Notes: generated from the letters alone by a model not told the origin. Positions 1 through 6,397 are shown, numbered from the stretch's first letter. The stretch: DNA of 7,073 nt from Acidimicrobiales bacterium (GCA_027451605.1 DAIDJA010000092.1:1-7073); one strand, 5' to 3'. Numbers and translations: made by a program.

Positions 1-309
1 GGCTGGTTCTTTGGGGCTCCGATCGTATATTCGTTCACGGGACATTTGGCTAATGGGTTGGCTAGATATCACTTAACCATTCCCTACATGATGGATCCGA
101 TTGCCACTGTAGTTATGGTTTTTGACAGAGTGCTATATGGTAGGGTTAGTTCGGGCAGCGGGGCAAGATATATACAGATTTTACCTAATTATTCCACGGT
201 TTGGTATTTGGGGGTAATGGGGGTAATCTTTGTCGGATCGTTGATTTTAATGATAATTGCCTTAAAGGTTTTCAGTCGCCTCGAAGTTAATTTTGCTGAG
301 GAGCTTTAA
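1..309 (+). CDS. ABC-2 type polysaccharide export permease (Wzm/TagG-like), C-terminal fragment
   Basis: This is the last 102 residues of an inner-membrane permease whose 5' part lies outside the window. The frame is open from base 1, so the in-frame TTG at 46 is an internal leucine and not a start. The fragment has a short external-type loop followed by one clear membrane helix (about residues 73-92 of the fragment, rich in V, I, L and G). It ends in the cytoplasmic tail FSRLEVNFAEEL, which matches the F-x-x-x-E-x-x-F-A-E-E-L ending common in O-antigen, teichoic acid and capsule exporters of the ABC2_membrane family. The gene ends three bases before the GTG start of a Wzt-type ATPase, so the two are almost certainly co-transcribed and form one exporter (two permease and two ATPase subunits). 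Its last codons also supply the ribosome-binding site of that partner. The exported glycan cannot be told from this fragment. Confidence 0.85.
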   Translation, partial: GWFFGAPIVYSFTGHLANGLARYHLTIPYMMDPIATVVMVFDRVLYGRVSSGSGARYIQILPNYSTVWYLGVMGVIFVGSLILMIIALKVFSRLEVNFAEEL

Positions 310-312
310 ATC

Positions 313-1590
313 GTGAGCACTGTATCAATTCAAGGAGTTTCGAAAAGATTTAGATTGCCGGACCAAAGATTTAATTCCCTGAAGGAGAGATTACTTCATT
401 TCGGAAAAGTACCTTATCATGAATTTTGGGCCTTAAAAGATATCAATGTTGAAATAAAGGAGGGCAGTACGACCGGTTTGTTGGGTCGTAATGGTTCCGG
501 AAAATCGACTCTTTTGAAATGTATCGCCGGAATCTTGCAGCCGACAACAGGTCAGATTGTAGTTAGGGGACGGCTTGCCTCGATGCTTGAATTGGGATCT
601 GGGTTTCATCCTGATCTCTCCGGCAGGGACAATGTCTATCTTAATGCCTCGTTACTCGGCTTTACAAGAAAGGATATTGATTCAAGATTCGATTCTATAG
701 TGGAATTTGCCGAGTTATCGGAGTTTATAGATTCTCAGGTAAAGCATTACTCTTCGGGAATGTATGCGAGATTGGGATTCGCAGTTGCTGTAAATGTAGA
801 CCCCGACATTTTATTGGTAGATGAGGTGTTGGCTGTTGGGGATGAGGCTTTTCAAGATAAATGCATGGATAGGATAAAGCAATTTCAAACAGAAGGCAGA
901 ACAATCATATTGGTAACTCATGACACGGATCAGGTTCGTCAGATATGCGACTATGCGGCCGTACTGTCTAAAGGTGATCTGGCATACCAGGGTGACTCAT
1001 TGGAGTCAATAAGAAGTTATCGAGATATATTGGTGACCGATGCCAATACGGAAGAGGCACTGCATTCGGCTGTCTCTCATACGGAAAGTAGCAGTGAAAC
1101 TACTGATGCTCCGGTCATAGAAGAAGAAAAGCCAGAAGGTAAATCGCCGCAACTAAAGTCAGAACGAATTATCGAGGTTACGTCGGTAGATTTCAAAGAT
1201 CGTTTCGGTCAAAAGGTTGTTTCGGTGTCAACCGGAGAGACATTAATTGTAGAGTTCAGCTATACGGCAAAAAATATTGCCGAGGAACTAATTTCTGTTT
1301 TTTCCATTTATACGGTTCGGGGGGAGACGGTGTTTCAAAATTATCAAAAAGACGACCTCTTCTCATTGATGGATCTTGAAGAGTCCGGGGTTATTCGCTT
1401 TGAAGTGGAGGATTTACCGTTGTTGGACGGAACTTTTAAAGTATCGCTTGGGCTATATGACATGCAGAGTCGCGTAGTTTTCCAACGCGACAGCATGGAT
1501 AGTTTTTCAGTAACCAATCCAACCAAAAACACCGGACTTGTTAATGTAAAAGTTAGACCCAGTATTGTTGCGGAAAAAAATCGTTTTTAA
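313..1590 (+). CDS. Polysaccharide ABC transporter ATP-binding protein with Wzt-type C-terminal domain
   Basis: This 425-residue cytoplasmic ATPase powers export of a lipid-linked glycan through the permease encoded just upstream. Residues 1-235 form the nucleotide-binding domain. It has Walker A GRNGSGKST (58-66), the family-typical ELGSGFHPDLSGRDNVYLN stretch (93-111), signature YSSGMYARLGF (146-156), Walker B ILLVDE (166-171) with E171 as catalytic base, and the switch histidine H203 in VTHD. A linker of about 45 residues rich in Glu, Ser and Thr (about 240-283) leads to a beta-rich Wzt C-terminal domain (about 285-405). That domain is present in Wzt proteins such as E. coli O9a, where it binds the modified end of the finished chain. 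The GTG start at 313 is supported by GAGGAG at 298-303, nine bases upstream inside the permease gene, and by normal alignment of the N-terminus. It could equally serve a teichoic acid or capsule system, so I give no gene symbol. Confidence 0.93.
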   Translation: MSTVSIQGVSKRFRLPDQRFNSLKERLLHFGKVPYHEFWALKDINVEIKEGSTTGLLGRNGSGKSTLLKCIAGILQPTTGQIVVRGRLASMLELGSGFHPDLSGRDNVYLNASLLGFTRKDIDSRFDSIVEFAELSEFIDSQVKHYSSGMYARLGFAVAVNVDPDILLVDEVLAVGDEAFQDKCMDRIKQFQTEGRTIILVTHDTDQVRQICDYAAVLSKGDLAYQGDSLESIRSYRDILVTDANTEEALHSAVSHTESSSETTDAPVIEEEKPEGKSPQLKSERIIEVTSVDFKDRFGQKVVSVSTGETLIVEFSYTAKNIAEELISVFSIYTVRGETVFQNYQKDDLFSLMDLEESGVIRFEVEDLPLLDGTFKVSLGLYDMQSRVVFQRDSMDSFSVTNPTKNTGLVNVKVRPSIVAEKNRF

Positions 1591-1593
1591 GGG

Positions 1594-1620
1594 GCTTAAT
1601 AAAGTTCGATCTTTTTAGGC
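1594..1620 (+). terminator. Stem-loop just after the exporter operon, possible terminator
   Basis: Bases 1594-1604 pair with 1611-1620 to make a ten-pair stem with one bulged T (1600) and one G-T wobble (1596-1618), closed by a six-base loop TTCGAT (1605-1610). The stem begins four bases after the stop codon of the ATPase gene. The DNA after it is T-rich (ATTTT, GTTTT) but has no clean T-run, so it is a weak intrinsic terminator or a 3'-end-stabilising hairpin. Confidence 0.4.
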
Positions 1621-1725
1621 TGAGATTTTGATATTTGAGTTTTATGGCAATTTACTTTAAATTTACCAATTTCGAGTTGAAATTTTAGTCAAATGGCATT
1701 AATCTAATAATTAACGGAAAATGAC

Positions 1726-1732
1726 AAAGGAG
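1726..1732 (+). promoter_or_regulatory. Ribosome-binding site AAAGGAG that decides the aldehyde dehydrogenase start
   Basis: AAAGGAG is a strong Shine-Dalgarno match. Its last G is the first base of an in-frame GTG at 1732, so that GTG cannot be the start it would serve. The next in-frame start is ATG at 1744, eleven bases downstream, where the protein begins MEIRDRLFIDG as expected for the family. Confidence 0.7.
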
Positions 1733-1743
1733 TGTTTGTTGAA

Positions 1744-3147
1744 ATGGAAATAAGAGACCGACTTTTTATTGATGGTTCTTGGGTCAAACCCAGCGGAGAT
1801 GAGCTGATTGACGTAATTGATTCTGATACCGAAGAAGTTTTCGCTAAGGTTCCCAGGGGAACCTCACAGGATGCAAATAGAGCCGTTGAGGCTGCGAGAG
1901 CCGCTTTTGACTCGTGGGCTGCCACCAGTGCGGATGAACGTGGAAAATATCTCCTCAGAATAAATGAAGGTATAATGGCCAGGATGAATCAGTTATCCGA
2001 GACGATTTCAAAAGAAGTTGGAACGCCGCTCGGATTTTCACAATTTATACAGGTTTCGATTCCGGCAACGACTTTTTCGGATATGTCTACCAGAGCCACC
2101 GACTATGAGTTCGAAGAGACTATAGGAAATTCTCTTGTCGTAAAAGAACCGCGCGGAGTTGTGGCGGCAATTACACCATGGAACTATCCGTTGCATCAGA
2201 TAGCCGCCAAAGTCGCTCCCGCACTTCTCGCAGGTTGTACGGTTGTACTGAAGCCTGCAGATTTGGCACCGGTAAATGCATATATCTTGGCCGATATTAT
2301 GGAAGAAGTCGGACTTCCCGCAGGAGTGTTTAACTTAGTTACCGGTCCGGGGACCGAAATCGGTGAAGCAATGGTTAAACATCCGGATGTAGATATGATC
2401 TCTTTTACAGGCTCTACTCCGGTGGGTTCTAGAGTGGCTTTGGAGCTTGGAGGCAAATCGGCAACGGTTCTTTTGGATGACGTCTTTGATGGTGCTGAGC
2501 TTGAAGCTAAAGCAATTTCAGACGCTCTTTTTTGGTGTTACCTAAACTCCGGACAGACCTGCATAGCTCAAACCAGATTGCTTGTACCGAAAGCAAAACT
2601 GAGCGAGGTGGAAGACAGGGTGGCCGAAGAAACTGCGGGCTATGCCATTGGGAGCCCATTTGATCCCGCAAATAGGGTAGGACCGCTTGTGTTTAAAAAG
2701 CAGCAGGAGCGGGTTCGTGATTACATAAGGATTGGTAAGGACGAAGGTGCAAAATTGTTGACCGGCGGCGACGAAATGCCGGATCACCTCGAAAAAGGAT
2801 ACTATGTAAAGCCAACGGTATTTACTGAGGTAGATCAAAACATGAGAATAGCACAAGAAGAAATTTTCGGACCGGTACTTTCAATCATTGCTTACGACAA
2901 CGAAAAGGACGCCATCGAAATTGCTAATAATTCAAGTTACGGGCTTTCCGGTTCGGTTTGGTCAAGCGACAATGATCATGCTATTAAAGTGGCTAAACAA
3001 ATTAGGACCGGTCAGGTCGAAGTAAACGGAGGAATGTTTAATCCGACAGCACCTTTCGGCGGTTATAAGAAATCGGGATACGGACGCGAACTTGGAAAGT
3101 ACGGGCTTGAGGACTTTTTGGAAATTAAGTCCTTACAGCTACCGTAG
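1744..3147 (+). CDS. NAD(P)-dependent aldehyde dehydrogenase, with an apparent internal deletion
   Basis: The 467-residue protein belongs to the aldehyde dehydrogenase superfamily (Aldedh), cytoplasmic enzymes that oxidise an aldehyde to the acid; the substrate is not predictable here. Catalytic landmarks are present: N147 in TPWNYPL, general base E234 in LELGGKS, nucleophile C273 in NSGQTC, and E373 in EEIFGPV. Cofactor residues include K170 in the KPAD motif (family usually KPSE, so D173 replaces the usual Glu) and the GSTPVG loop (223-228). Odd feature: family members have about 17 residues between the last Gly of this loop and the Glu of LELGG, but here there are only five (S, R, V, A, L), so about 12 residues covering the cofactor-contacting helix are missing. 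The spacing from E234 to C273 is 39 rather than the usual 34. The ATG at 1744 is chosen over the GTG at 1732 because of the ribosome-binding site. A hairpin on each side suggests a single-gene transcript. The fold assignment is secure; whether the enzyme is active is doubtful. Confidence 0.9.
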   Translation: MEIRDRLFIDGSWVKPSGDELIDVIDSDTEEVFAKVPRGTSQDANRAVEAARAAFDSWAATSADERGKYLLRINEGIMARMNQLSETISKEVGTPLGFSQFIQVSIPATTFSDMSTRATDYEFEETIGNSLVVKEPRGVVAAITPWNYPLHQIAAKVAPALLAGCTVVLKPADLAPVNAYILADIMEEVGLPAGVFNLVTGPGTEIGEAMVKHPDVDMISFTGSTPVGSRVALELGGKSATVLLDDVFDGAELEAKAISDALFWCYLNSGQTCIAQTRLLVPKAKLSEVEDRVAEETAGYAIGSPFDPANRVGPLVFKKQQERVRDYIRIGKDEGAKLLTGGDEMPDHLEKGYYVKPTVFTEVDQNMRIAQEEIFGPVLSIIAYDNEKDAIEIANNSSYGLSGSVWSSDNDHAIKVAKQIRTGQVEVNGGMFNPTAPFGGYKKSGYGRELGKYGLEDFLEIKSLQLP

Positions 3148-3171
3148 CTAGGACTTTAATCCGTCTAGTTA
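3145..3171 (+). terminator. Stem-loop overlapping the aldehyde dehydrogenase stop codon
   Basis: Bases 3145-3154 pair with 3163-3171 to make a nine-pair stem with a bulged G (3152) and one G-T wobble, closed by an eight-base loop. The stem starts on the TAG stop codon. Only a short, broken T-run follows, so this is a weak candidate terminator. Confidence 0.35.
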
Positions 3172-3185
3172 TTCAATTTAAGCGG

Positions 3186-3201
3186 CGGCTGAATTTAGCC
3201 G
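3186..3201. terminator. Short GC-rich hairpin in the convergent spacer
   Basis: CGGCT and AGCCG make a five-pair stem around the six-base loop GAATTT. It lies between two convergent genes and could help end transcription from either side. There is no adjoining T-run on the plus strand, so the role is a guess. Confidence 0.25.
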
Positions 3202-3288
3202 GTTAAACGTTCAATATCAGGGTCATTATCGCTAACATTAACGTCGTGGTTCAATTAGGCTCGAAGGCACTTTTGGATCGGTAGTTGA

Positions 3289-3313
3289 ATTTTGAATAAG
3301 TGATTTTGAATAA
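3289..3313 (+). repeat. Short direct repeat, ATTTTGAATAA twice
   Basis: The 11-base word ATTTTGAATAA occurs at 3289-3299 and again at 3303-3313, with a 14-base period. It lies in the non-coding spacer between convergent genes. No function is evident; slippage duplication in AT-rich DNA is the simplest reading. Confidence 0.5.
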
Positions 3314-3332
3314 ATGGCTGCGTTCGCACCAA

Positions 3333-3346
3333 CTCGACATGTCGAG
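3333..3346. repeat. Perfect 14-base palindrome CTCGACATGTCGAG
   Basis: All seven base pairs of the dyad match. It sits inside a wider inverted repeat, CAACTC at 3330-3335 and GAGTTG at 3361-3366; the latter is followed on the plus strand by AATTTTT. It may be part of a bidirectional terminator for the convergent genes, or a protein-binding dyad. Neither use can be shown from the sequence. Confidence 0.5.
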
Positions 3347-3404
3347 AATTTAATATCCGAGAGTTGAATTTTTAAAATCTATCTACAAATATCAGCTTTT
3401 TATA

Positions 3405-5216
3405 TCAAAGCCCATAGGCGTGCGGAGTGTAAAGATAGCCTAATACTTGCTTAGTTCCGATACCGCCAAGTATCAAAATTGTGTTGGCATCTATGTCGTT
3501 TATATCAAGTTTGGAGATTTGTATAGTGTTGACGTACTGTTTTTTCCTGTAGGCGTCCCTAACCATAGACACCAAAGTATTAGGCCCACGTACGGTTTGA
3601 ACCCGATCTATGAAATATTTCAGTAGTTCATCGTTTTTCGAAGCTCTGGGGTTATAAATGGCAAAAGCCATATCGGTTGTCAGACAAGAATCAATGTGTT
3701 GTTTTATTGTTTTTTTATTGGTTATATGATCGGACAAACTTAAAGTAGCGAAGTCACTGCCCAAAGGAGCGCCCAATAAGCTGGCAGCGCTTGAAGAGGC
3801 GGTGATTCCGGGAATTAAAACTACATCGATATCTTTGAACTGATCTTCAGTGTCACCGGCTTTAATGGCTTGGTCAAGTGACTCAAAGAAAAGCGAACCC
3901 AGACCGTAAACCCCTGCGTCTCCGGAACAGATCAGTGAGGCGGTGTATCCGGCTTTGGCAAATTCTATCGCCGATTGAACGCGTTCAGTTTCTTCGCCAA
4001 GACTCCAATCTTCTATCAATTGGGCTGTATTGGTGAGATTCCTTATATGATTTAAATAGGCGTTGTATCCAATTACCGCATCAGAATTTCGAATGGCATC
4101 GATAGCTCTCGGTGTTAAATAAGCGATATCACCCGGACCTATTCCTATTAAATTCACTGAACCTTTATAAGCAATTTGAGCTACGGCTAAATTGATACCG
4201 CTCGACTTAGTCTTATCAATTATGTACTTGGCGTGAAATTGTTCTTCCGCTATCGCCAATGTCTCAGCAGATAGCGCGCCCGATAATTCAGAAGCTAAGC
4301 CTGGTCTTGAGTTCAACCATTCCAGATCTTCCTCTGTGTAGTATGAAACCGGAACATCTAACTTATGGGACAATTCCATAATAGCGGGATGGTCCTGACG
4401 GTTAGCGCTGACATTTATTGATTTTAAAGCCTTTAATGACAGTCCATATTTATGAAATGTCTTTTCTATGAAGGCGAGTAACTGTTTATAGTTTGCGTTA
4501 CTTGACAGACTTAAACCCATTGTAAGATTTTTCTGTCGTAGAACCACCGGGGCGTTGGCAGCATCTGCATTAAATTTAGGATCAGATGTTATCATCAGCA
4601 TCGGTGATTCTTTTTGGCTTTTTACCGCCGGCGATACTTTAACAAATTGTCTGGATTTTGAAATCTTCAAAGGCGGACTTGAATGCTTATCGACTTCGTA
4701 ATATATCGTTTCTTGGTCCAATAATTTTTTGTTGATCTCATAAAGAGAACCGTCAGCCCTATAGTTGGGGAAAAGATCTATTGAGATTTTTGAATTTAAT
4801 TCAGTTGGAGTTGTAACTACATCAACAGAATTCAGTAAATCCGCCACGTAAGTTGCCAGTAAGTTAGCGTTAACGATTTCTTTGTGAGAATTTATAAGCG
4901 ATACAGCATACTTTGAATTTTCATCGACCACGACTATTGCAGGATCGTTATTTTTATCTTCCAGCATTGGGGAGATAAGCCTGACGGCATCTGAAACCGC
5001 AGTGAAAAATATGATAGCGTCGTATTTTAGAAAAGCTTTGTCGACTTCGGATCGAATATATTTTTTTTCTTTAGGCTCGACTATTTCAAAAGGAAGTCTA
5101 TTTGCCAATATCTTACCTTTAGTAGAAAAGACAAACGATGTAACTTTAGCATTGGCAAAAATTTGAAAACTCATTAATTGATATTCTTTCCCCACAGAAA
5201 ATTGGCGGGGTTGCAT
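3405..5216 (-). CDS. cobJ: Fused CbiG-like / precorrin-3B C17-methyltransferase (CobJ/CbiH) protein
   Basis: This 603-residue cytoplasmic protein belongs to the corrin-ring part of cobalamin synthesis. Residues about 25-350 follow the CbiG layout (cobalt-precorrin-5A hydrolase): an STKG motif (31-34), the YDAIIFF...DPAIVVVDE region (65-99), a middle segment, and a C-terminal CbiG region (about 230-350). Residues 352-603 form a SAM-dependent methyltransferase of the CobJ/CbiH type, which contracts the ring while methylating C17. Its motifs are GIGPGD (358-363), LTPRA, SGDAGVYG (431-438), IPGITA (468-473), GAPLG, YNPR (521-524) and the ending YTPHAYGL. Such fusions are known in several phyla. 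In the CbiG half several usually conserved positions differ (see findings), while the methyltransferase half looks complete. Two ATG starts are possible, 5216 and 5174. Neither has a strong ribosome-binding site. The shorter form, preceded by GGGGAAAG, better matches family N-terminus length; I keep the longer frame. No other cob gene is in the window. Confidence 0.88.
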   Translation of the reverse strand: MQPRQFSVGKEYQLMSFQIFANAKVTSFVFSTKGKILANRLPFEIVEPKEKKYIRSEVDKAFLKYDAIIFFTAVSDAVRLISPMLEDKNNDPAIVVVDENSKYAVSLINSHKEIVNANLLATYVADLLNSVDVVTTPTELNSKISIDLFPNYRADGSLYEINKKLLDQETIYYEVDKHSSPPLKISKSRQFVKVSPAVKSQKESPMLMITSDPKFNADAANAPVVLRQKNLTMGLSLSSNANYKQLLAFIEKTFHKYGLSLKALKSINVSANRQDHPAIMELSHKLDVPVSYYTEEDLEWLNSRPGLASELSGALSAETLAIAEEQFHAKYIIDKTKSSGINLAVAQIAYKGSVNLIGIGPGDIAYLTPRAIDAIRNSDAVIGYNAYLNHIRNLTNTAQLIEDWSLGEETERVQSAIEFAKAGYTASLICSGDAGVYGLGSLFFESLDQAIKAGDTEDQFKDIDVVLIPGITASSSAASLLGAPLGSDFATLSLSDHITNKKTIKQHIDSCLTTDMAFAIYNPRASKNDELLKYFIDRVQTVRGPNTLVSMVRDAYRKKQYVNTIQISKLDINDIDANTILILGGIGTKQVLGYLYTPHAYGL

Positions 5217-5333
5217 GGTATAACTGACATCCAGTAATCCCTAAAATTCAAACTTAATATATCTTATTTGTAAATAATTAACTTATATTTTAGTCAATTT
5301 TTGAGGGCTCGCCAAAATCACCCCCGACCATTA

Positions 5334-5412
5334 GCTAAATATCGACTGCAGTGCCCCGGATAAATGAAGATTATCTGTCGTCCACCGGTAGGTTCGAATC
5401 CGTTTCTTAGCA
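5334..5412 (+). pseudogene. Degenerate tRNA-Phe(GAA)-like sequence
   Basis: The 79-base stretch has several tRNA hallmarks in the right order. GCTAA (5334-5338) pairs with TTAGC (5407-5411) as an acceptor end, followed by A5412 as discriminator. GATAA (5359-5363) pairs perfectly with TTATC (5371-5375) around the seven-base loop ATGAAGA, with T at position 33 and anticodon GAA (5366-5368). GGTTCGAATCC (5391-5401) is the classic T-loop sequence. Against a working tRNA: the two inner acceptor pairs fail, no D-stem or D-loop GG is visible, the T-stem has only two Watson-Crick pairs, and the variable region is about 12 bases instead of five. It is best read as a tRNA remnant or chance resemblance; the combination of features makes the remnant somewhat more likely. 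Confidence 0.25.
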
Positions 5413-5425
5413 TTTCGTGGCGGAT

Positions 5426-5662
5426 TTATAGCGATCGGAAAATGCTCTTGTTACCATAAGCCGGCCCTTCAATTTGTGAAGTGGGTAAGTGTAGACCTAT
5501 TTTAAAAAGTGTTAATAAATCAATAGGCCTGATGTTATTACTTAATTCAAACTCCGACATCACCAAAATACCGGCACTAAAGCGTGAAACCTCGTTTGAG
5601 TAGATAAAGTTGATTATCGCTTTTAACCAAACCGAGGTATTGAAATTAATTAAGTTATCCAA
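5426..5662 (-). CDS. Unassigned 78-residue open frame downstream of pgl
   Basis: I do not recognise this product. The frame runs from a TTG at 5662 to a TAA stop and would encode a 78-residue, fairly hydrophobic protein with no obvious signal peptide, metal-binding motif or known domain; the middle reads SEFELSNNIRPIDLLTLFKIGL. It begins 18 bases after the pgl stop and lies in the same frame, with no stop in between, so pgl and this stretch are separated only by one TGA. There is no ribosome-binding site before the TTG or before the internal ATG at 5560. Codon choice looks broadly like that of its neighbours. It may be a small co-transcribed gene, a remnant of a larger gene, or a chance open frame. 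Confidence 0.25.
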   Translation of the reverse strand: MDNLINFNTSVWLKAIINFIYSNEVSRFSAGILVMSEFELSNNIRPIDLLTLFKIGLHLPTSQIEGPAYGNKSIFRSL

Positions 5663-5680
5663 ATTGGCAATAAATAAGTT

Positions 5681-6397
5681 TCACCGGCATCGCTGTATCT
5701 TCAAAGTTTGGTATTGTTCCTCGGTAAGTTCTTCTGCAGCCTGATTATTGACCAGCCAAATAAGGTTATTCGTATTTAGTCGATTCACCGGCAGGGGAGA
5801 TCCACTTAGGGCCTGTCTTAGGATGGTAGCTTTTTCTTTTCCGCTCACGGTTATTATTCGGCAAGAGGCGGCATTTATCGGTTCAAAAGTGAGGGTTATC
5901 CTCTGATGGGGGTTAATTCCGTGAATATCTTGGTTTAAGGCAATGAATTCTGATTTGGGTAAATTCAATGCGGGTGAATCCGGAAAGAGTGATGCGGTAT
6001 GACCGTCTGATCCCAGGCCGAGATGAATAATATCAATAGTTTTAAATTTCGTTATAAGTTCTGCCGTCTCTTTACCTAAGCTGGCACAGTCGAGAGGGAC
6101 TAGCGATGCAGGTACTACAAAATTATCCGCTAGGATTGACTTTATCATGCCAAAGTTTGAGTCCGGGTCACTTTCGCCGACACATCTTTCATCGCCGACA
6201 ATTATATGAATCTTTTTGAAGTCTAATTTGGCTTTACTTTCTTTAAAAAAATATCGGTAACACTTAGTTGCCGTGGGTCCGCCGGAAAGTGCAATCAATA
6301 ACTCTTGTTTTAATCGAAGCTGTTCTGAAATTATAGCTTCCATCTTTTCCGCAAAGGCAATTTCGATGGAATCTACCACTTCAATCACTGGATTCAT
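5681..6397 (-). CDS. pgl: 6-phosphogluconolactonase
   Basis: The enzyme hydrolyses 6-phosphoglucono-delta-lactone to 6-phosphogluconate, step two of the oxidative pentose phosphate pathway, in the cytoplasm. The 238-residue protein has the expected length and motifs: LSGGPT (37-42, where the family usually reads LSGGST), GDER with DPDSNFGM (68-84), and LGLGSDGHTASLFPDSPAL (126-144) carrying the catalytic-region D131 and H133. It also has RITLTFEPINAA (166-177) and GKEKA (186-190). I place the start at the ATG at 6397, whose last two bases form the first two of the TGA that ends zwf (ATGA overlap), which implies translational coupling. An ATG twelve bases earlier (6409) is possible and would add four residues. 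Neither has a clear ribosome-binding site, which fits coupling to zwf. Confidence 0.92.
   Translation of the reverse strand: MNPVIEVVDSIEIAFAEKMEAIISEQLRLKQELLIALSGGPTATKCYRYFFKESKAKLDFKKIHIIVGDERCVGESDPDSNFGMIKSILADNFVVPASLVPLDCASLGKETAELITKFKTIDIIHLGLGSDGHTASLFPDSPALNLPKSEFIALNQDIHGINPHQRITLTFEPINAASCRIITVSGKEKATILRQALSGSPLPVNRLNTNNLIWLVNNQAAEELTEEQYQTLKIQRCR

Larger units (their letters stand above)
5217..5680. other. 464-base gap between pgl and cbiG-cobJ
   Basis: Bases 5217-5300 are very AT-rich and lie just upstream of cbiG-cobJ. On the minus strand they hold a TTGACT (5297-5292) and a TATATT (5261-5256), but these are not spaced as one promoter, so only a general promoter region can be proposed. 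Bases 5301-5425 are less AT-rich and contain a tRNA-like fold on the plus strand. Bases 5426-5680 are stop-free on the minus strand in the same frame as pgl. I looked for a cobalamin riboswitch because a cob gene follows, and did not find its conserved core. Confidence 0.5.

Noticed and set aside
1677..1711. Promoter for the aldehyde dehydrogenase: TTGAAA at 1677-1682 with AATAAT at 1706-1711.
   Set aside because: The spacer is 23 bases, too long. At 17 bases the -10 is TAATCT, which matches only half the consensus. A promoter is likely in 1621-1725 but cannot be pinned down.
1732..1743. GTG at 1732 as the aldehyde dehydrogenase start.
   Set aside because: It overlaps the ribosome-binding site AAAGGAG itself; the ATG at 1744 fits both the site and the family N-terminus.
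2542..2856. Open frame of 104 codons on the minus strand inside the aldehyde dehydrogenase gene.
   Set aside because: It is fully antisense to a well-conserved coding region, has no family resemblance, and arises from the codon pattern of the real gene. The same applies to 1344-1532, 1704-1925 and 2196-2456 on the minus strand.
5241..5425. Possible cobalamin riboswitch upstream of cbiG-cobJ (fragments such as CCGGTGG and GGGGCACTG on the minus strand).
   Set aside because: The conserved core elements do not occur in the right order, and the AATCC-like part lies on the opposite strand. The likeness does not go beyond short GC words.
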